Source of the DNA: Spirochaetaceae bacterium
Lineage (GTDB): Bacteria; Spirochaetota; Spirochaetia; DSM-27196; SKKC01
DNA length: 10,541 nucleotides
Direction: 5' to 3'
NCBI GenBank assembly: GCA_003552745.1
Contig: PUOG01000149.1
Location: 1 to 10,541 of the forward strand
The notes beneath the pieces are model-generated. The model worked only from the letters and a program-made list of their open reading frames with translations, was not told the origin of the DNA and did no database searches. The position numbers and the translations under genes are program-made. Below are positions 7,616-10,541 of the stretch, piece after piece. Each line of letters begins with the position of its first letter. The stretch's first letter is position 1.

Positions 7616-8383
7616 TTGAGACTACACTACCACGAGACTGGAAGCGGACCGACGGTTCTCATTCTGCACGGCCTGTTCGGCTCCGGCGACAATTGGGCAC
7701 GGATCGGCCGCGCGCTCGAGAGTGAATATCGCGTTGTGCTCGCCGACCTGCCGAATCACGGCTCTTCGCCGCACATAGCGCATACCGACTACCTCACACT
7801 CGCCGATGCGGTCGCCGAGTTCATCGCCGGCCGCGGGGAGGGTGCGGTTCGGGTGGCCGGGCACAGCATGGGGGGTAAGGTCGGGATGGCGCTTGCCCTG
7901 CGGCACCCGGAATTCGTCGAACGACTTGTCGTTCTCGATATCGCGCCGAAGCGGTATCGGGCGTCGCATTTTGAGATCCTCGATGCAATGGCCGCGGTCG
8001 AGCGTGAGAGGCCGGACACGCGTGTCGAGGCCGATCGGATACTCGGTGAGAATGGTGTCGAACCGGCGCCGGTGCGGGCATTCCTGCTGAAGAGCTACCG
8101 AGCCGGCGGTGCGGACGGCACCGGTTGGAAGCTGAACCTCGCCGCGCTTCGTGAGGGATACGACGATATCCTCGATTGGCCGGAGCCGGCGCGTACCGGC
8201 GGCGCTGTGCCGGTAACGGTAATCTATGGCGACCGGTCGGGATACGTCGACGAAGCCGACCGCCCGAGGTTCGAGGCGCTCTTCTCGCAGGTTCGAATGG
8301 CGCGTGTGGACGGTGCCGGACACTGGTTGCACGCTGAGAAGCCGGAGAAAGTCGTCGAGTTATTGCGTCATGGCCTTGCGTGA
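7616..8383 (+). CDS. Alpha/beta-hydrolase, YbfF-esterase-like
   Basis: The 255-residue cytosolic hydrolase has the elements of the fold in order. They are the oxyanion strand LILHGLFGSGDNW (15-27), DLPNHGSSP (44-52), the nucleophile elbow GHSMGGKVGMAL with Ser84 (82-93), the acid in YGDRSGYVD (probably Asp206), and the histidine in GAGHWLHAEKPE (His236). GLFGSxDNW, NHGxSP and GHSMGGK are characteristic of the YbfF group of short-chain acyl esterases, close to 255 residues. The true substrate is unknown. The frame is open back to a GTG at 7496, but the promoter at 7563-7591 and the GGGGA ribosome-binding element just before the TTG at 7616 favour the shorter form, which starts LRLHYHETGSG. Its last 14 bases overlap glgX, so the pair is probably one operon. 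A direct role in glycogen metabolism is not shown by the sequence. Confidence 0.9.
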   Translation: MRLHYHETGSGPTVLILHGLFGSGDNWARIGRALESEYRVVLADLPNHGSSPHIAHTDYLTLADAVAEFIAGRGEGAVRVAGHSMGGKVGMALALRHPEFVERLVVLDIAPKRYRASHFEILDAMAAVERERPDTRVEADRILGENGVEPAPVRAFLLKSYRAGGADGTGWKLNLAALREGYDDILDWPEPARTGGAVPVTVIYGDRSGYVDEADRPRFEALFSQVRMARVDGAGHWLHAEKPEKVVELLRHGLA

Positions 8384-10541
8384 GCGCGTCGTAGGCGAGC
8401 GGATCTCGGTGGATGTCGGCAAGCCGTGGCCGCTCGGAGCAAATACGGATATCGAGGGGGTGAACTACGCGATCTTCAGCCGCCATGCGACCGCGGTGTC
8501 GCTTCTCCTGTTCGATGGTCCGGACGACACCGAACCAGCTTTGGAAGTCGCCCTCGACCCGATGCGACATCGCACCGGCGATGTCTGGCACTGTTTTCTG
8601 AAGGGAAGCCGGGCCGGAGATCTCTATCTCTATCGGATTTCCGGACCTTATGAGCCGGAGAACGGCCATCGTTTCAACGACTGCCTTGCGCTGCTCGACC
8701 CGTACGCCGGTGCGCTCACCGGGTGTGAGAATCTTTCCGGATCGCTCGGCTTTGATCCGGAAGCAACGCAGCGCGATCTCGTACCGGCGAGGAAATCGAA
8801 TCTCCATATCATGCCGAAGTGCATTGTAATCCGGCACAATTTCGACTGGGAGGGTGATCGCCCACTCAAGCATTCGGCCGGCAAGACGATCATCTACGAG
8901 ACGCACGTTCGAGGCTTGACGGCGCACGCAAGCTCTCGGGTCGAACACCCGGGCACCTACCGCGGCATCATCGAGCACATTCCGTACCTGAAGCAACTCG
9001 GCATCACCAGTCTCGAACTGCTTCCGGTGCACGAGTTCGACTCGTCCGACAATCCGCGCACGAACCCGCGCACCGGCGAGCGGCTTCGCAACTATTGGGG
9101 CTACAACACCATCGCGTACTTCGCACCGAAACAGTCGTACGCCGCCGATACGACTCCCGGCGGACAGGTGAACGAGTTCAAGGAGATGGTGCGCGAACTG
9201 CACCGTGCCGGCATCGAAGTGATCCTCGATGTCGTCTTTAATCATACCGGAGAGGGTGCCGAGACAGGACCCACGCTCTCGTTTCGCGGTATCGACAACA
9301 GCGAATACTACATACTCGACTCGAACAAGCGCTACTACAAGAACTTCTCCGGTTGCGGCAATACGGAGAACTGCAACAATCCGGTCGTACGCAGCTTCAT
9401 CGTTCACTGTCTTCGCTACTGGGTGACCGAGATGCACGTCGACGGGTTCCGATTCGATCTCGGTTCGATCCTCAGCCGCGATCGTGAAGGCAATCTCATG
9501 GATCGCCCGCCGATCCTCGAGCGGATCGCCGAGGACCCCGTGCTTCGCGATGCCCGGATTATCGCTGAAGCGTGGGACGCCGCCGGCGCCTACCAGGTCG
9601 GCAACTTTCCGGGCGGCCGCTGGGCCGAATGGAACGATCGTTTTCGCGACGACGCGCGCCGATTCTGGCGCGGCGAACCGTGGGTGCTCGGAGACTTCGC
9701 CACGAGACTCGCCGGGAGCTCGGACCTCTACCAGACCGGAGGTCGATCGCCGTTTCACAGCATTAACTACATAACGAGTCATGACGGATATACGTTGCAC
9801 GATCTGGTTACCTATTCCCGCAAGCACAACTACGAGAATGGTGAGGGAAACCGGGACGGTCACTCGAACGAGCTGAGCCATAACTATGGGGTGGAGGGGG
9901 AGACGACATTGCCGGGAGTTCGGCATACCCGCGCCTGCCAGATGCGAAATCTGCTGGTTTCTCTTTTCGTCTCACAGGGAATTCCGATGATGCGTGCAGG
10001 CGATGAGCTTCGCCACACGCAGAACGGCAACAACAACGCGTATTGTCATGACGGGCCGCTGACCTGGATAGACTACTCGTTCGGCGGTGCCGCCGGGGAG
10101 GAGAAACGGGCGCTACTCCGATTCGTCGGTGCACTAACCCGATTTCGCAGAATGCACCCCTCACTCTTTCGAAGCGCGTTCTTCAGCGGCACCGACCGCA
10201 ACGGCAACTCGCGCCACGATCTGCAGTGGTATTCGGGCGCCGGCGAACCGATGGAGTGGCGTTACGCCGAAGGGAGTCTCGGGATGTTGCTCGACGGCAG
10301 CGACGTGCCTACTCAGAGCGACGAAGTCGATGACGATATACTCGTGCTTTTCAATGCGACGACTACCGAGTACTCGTTTGCTCTTCCGACACCGTGGACC
10401 GAGTGGAAGCTCGTCGTCGATACGCGACACGGCACCGGAACGGAGTTCCGCGGGCCGGGCGACGAAGAGGAGTGGGCGGGGGACCGCTACCCGCTTTCCG
10501 CCCGCTCGTCGGTGATCCTCATCGACCCGCGCCGCCGCAGC
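8370..10541 (+). CDS. glgX: Glycogen debranching enzyme, isoamylase type (GlgX/TreX), 3' end off the edge
   Basis: The frame is open from the ATG at 8370 to the last base (724 codons, no stop). Since family members are about 660-720 residues and the text already shows the final beta strand (YPLSARSSVILID), only a few codons are probably missing. The enzyme hydrolyses alpha-1,6 branches of glycogen. A CBM48 domain (about 15-140, PLGANTDIEGVNYAIFS) precedes the GH13 barrel with FDWEGD (158-163), DVVFNHT (287-293), the nucleophile Asp363 in VDGFRFDL, the acid/base Glu400 in IIAEAWD, and Asp472 in TSHDGYTLHDLV. NGNNNAYCHDGPLTWIDY is also typical of the isoamylase/GlgX group. All three catalytic residues are present. 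The ATG overlaps the hydrolase gene by 14 bases and has no good ribosome-binding site. The GTG at 8409, giving MDVGKPWPLGA, is an alternative that fits usual GlgX N-termini. Confidence 0.96.
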   Translation, partial: MALRERVVGERISVDVGKPWPLGANTDIEGVNYAIFSRHATAVSLLLFDGPDDTEPALEVALDPMRHRTGDVWHCFLKGSRAGDLYLYRISGPYEPENGHRFNDCLALLDPYAGALTGCENLSGSLGFDPEATQRDLVPARKSNLHIMPKCIVIRHNFDWEGDRPLKHSAGKTIIYETHVRGLTAHASSRVEHPGTYRGIIEHIPYLKQLGITSLELLPVHEFDSSDNPRTNPRTGERLRNYWGYNTIAYFAPKQSYAADTTPGGQVNEFKEMVRELHRAGIEVILDVVFNHTGEGAETGPTLSFRGIDNSEYYILDSNKRYYKNFSGCGNTENCNNPVVRSFIVHCLRYWVTEMHVDGFRFDLGSILSRDREGNLMDRPPILERIAEDPVLRDARIIAEAWDAAGAYQVGNFPGGRWAEWNDRFRDDARRFWRGEPWVLGDFATRLAGSSDLYQTGGRSPFHSINYITSHDGYTLHDLVTYSRKHNYENGEGNRDGHSNELSHNYGVEGETTLPGVRHTRACQMRNLLVSLFVSQGIPMMRAGDELRHTQNGNNNAYCHDGPLTWIDYSFGGAAGEEKRALLRFVGALTRFRRMHPSLFRSAFFSGTDRNGNSRHDLQWYSGAGEPMEWRYAEGSLGMLLDGSDVPTQSDEVDDDILVLFNATTTEYSFALPTPWTEWKLVVDTRHGTGTEFRGPGDEEEWAGDRYPLSARSSVILIDPRRRS

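Noticed and set aside
7821..9926. A 701-codon open frame on the minus strand, opposite the hydrolase and glgX
   Set aside because: It spans two genes whose catalytic motifs are all readable on the plus strand. Its own translation has no domain and is explained by codon bias.

Overview
The window is GC-rich chromosomal housekeeping DNA from a bacterium, most likely a spirochaete. Three things point there: a groL gene with no groES beside it (groL and groES are also separate in Treponema and Borrelia), a yajC-secD-secF export operon, and the flavour of the GroEL and SecDF proteins. The assignment is an inference, because no rRNA or other decisive marker is present. I see no insertion sequence, prophage, CRISPR array, tRNA or rRNA. 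Layout, left to right: the N-terminus of a HAD-superfamily phosphatase on the minus strand (1-86); a divergent, stand-alone biotin-protein ligase with an Ala/Gly-rich insert (149-970); a 150-bp control region with a 34-bp inverted repeat over a likely promoter, then groL (1121-2785); a small unrecognised gene (2909-3202); yajC, secD and secF on the plus strand (3367-6691); a convergent minus-strand gene for an ACT-domain protein with an archaeal-type C-terminal domain (6723-7484); and, divergent from it, an alpha/beta hydrolase (7616-8383) overlapping a glycogen-debranching glgX that runs off the right edge (8370-10541). Working together: YajC, SecD and SecF form the auxiliary Sec complex that uses the proton-motive force to pull secreted proteins through SecYEG. 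GroEL is the cytosolic folding chamber and needs a GroES encoded elsewhere. BirA biotinylates carrier proteins such as the acetyl-CoA carboxylase BCCP. GlgX releases branches from glycogen. The hydrolase gene overlaps glgX, so the two are probably co-transcribed, but its substrate is unknown. I found no clearly new multi-gene system. The best leads are the non-CIRCE inverted repeat at the groL promoter, the archaeal-looking ACT protein, the small gene after groL, a possible structured RNA upstream of yajC, and the lysine-rich tail of SecF.
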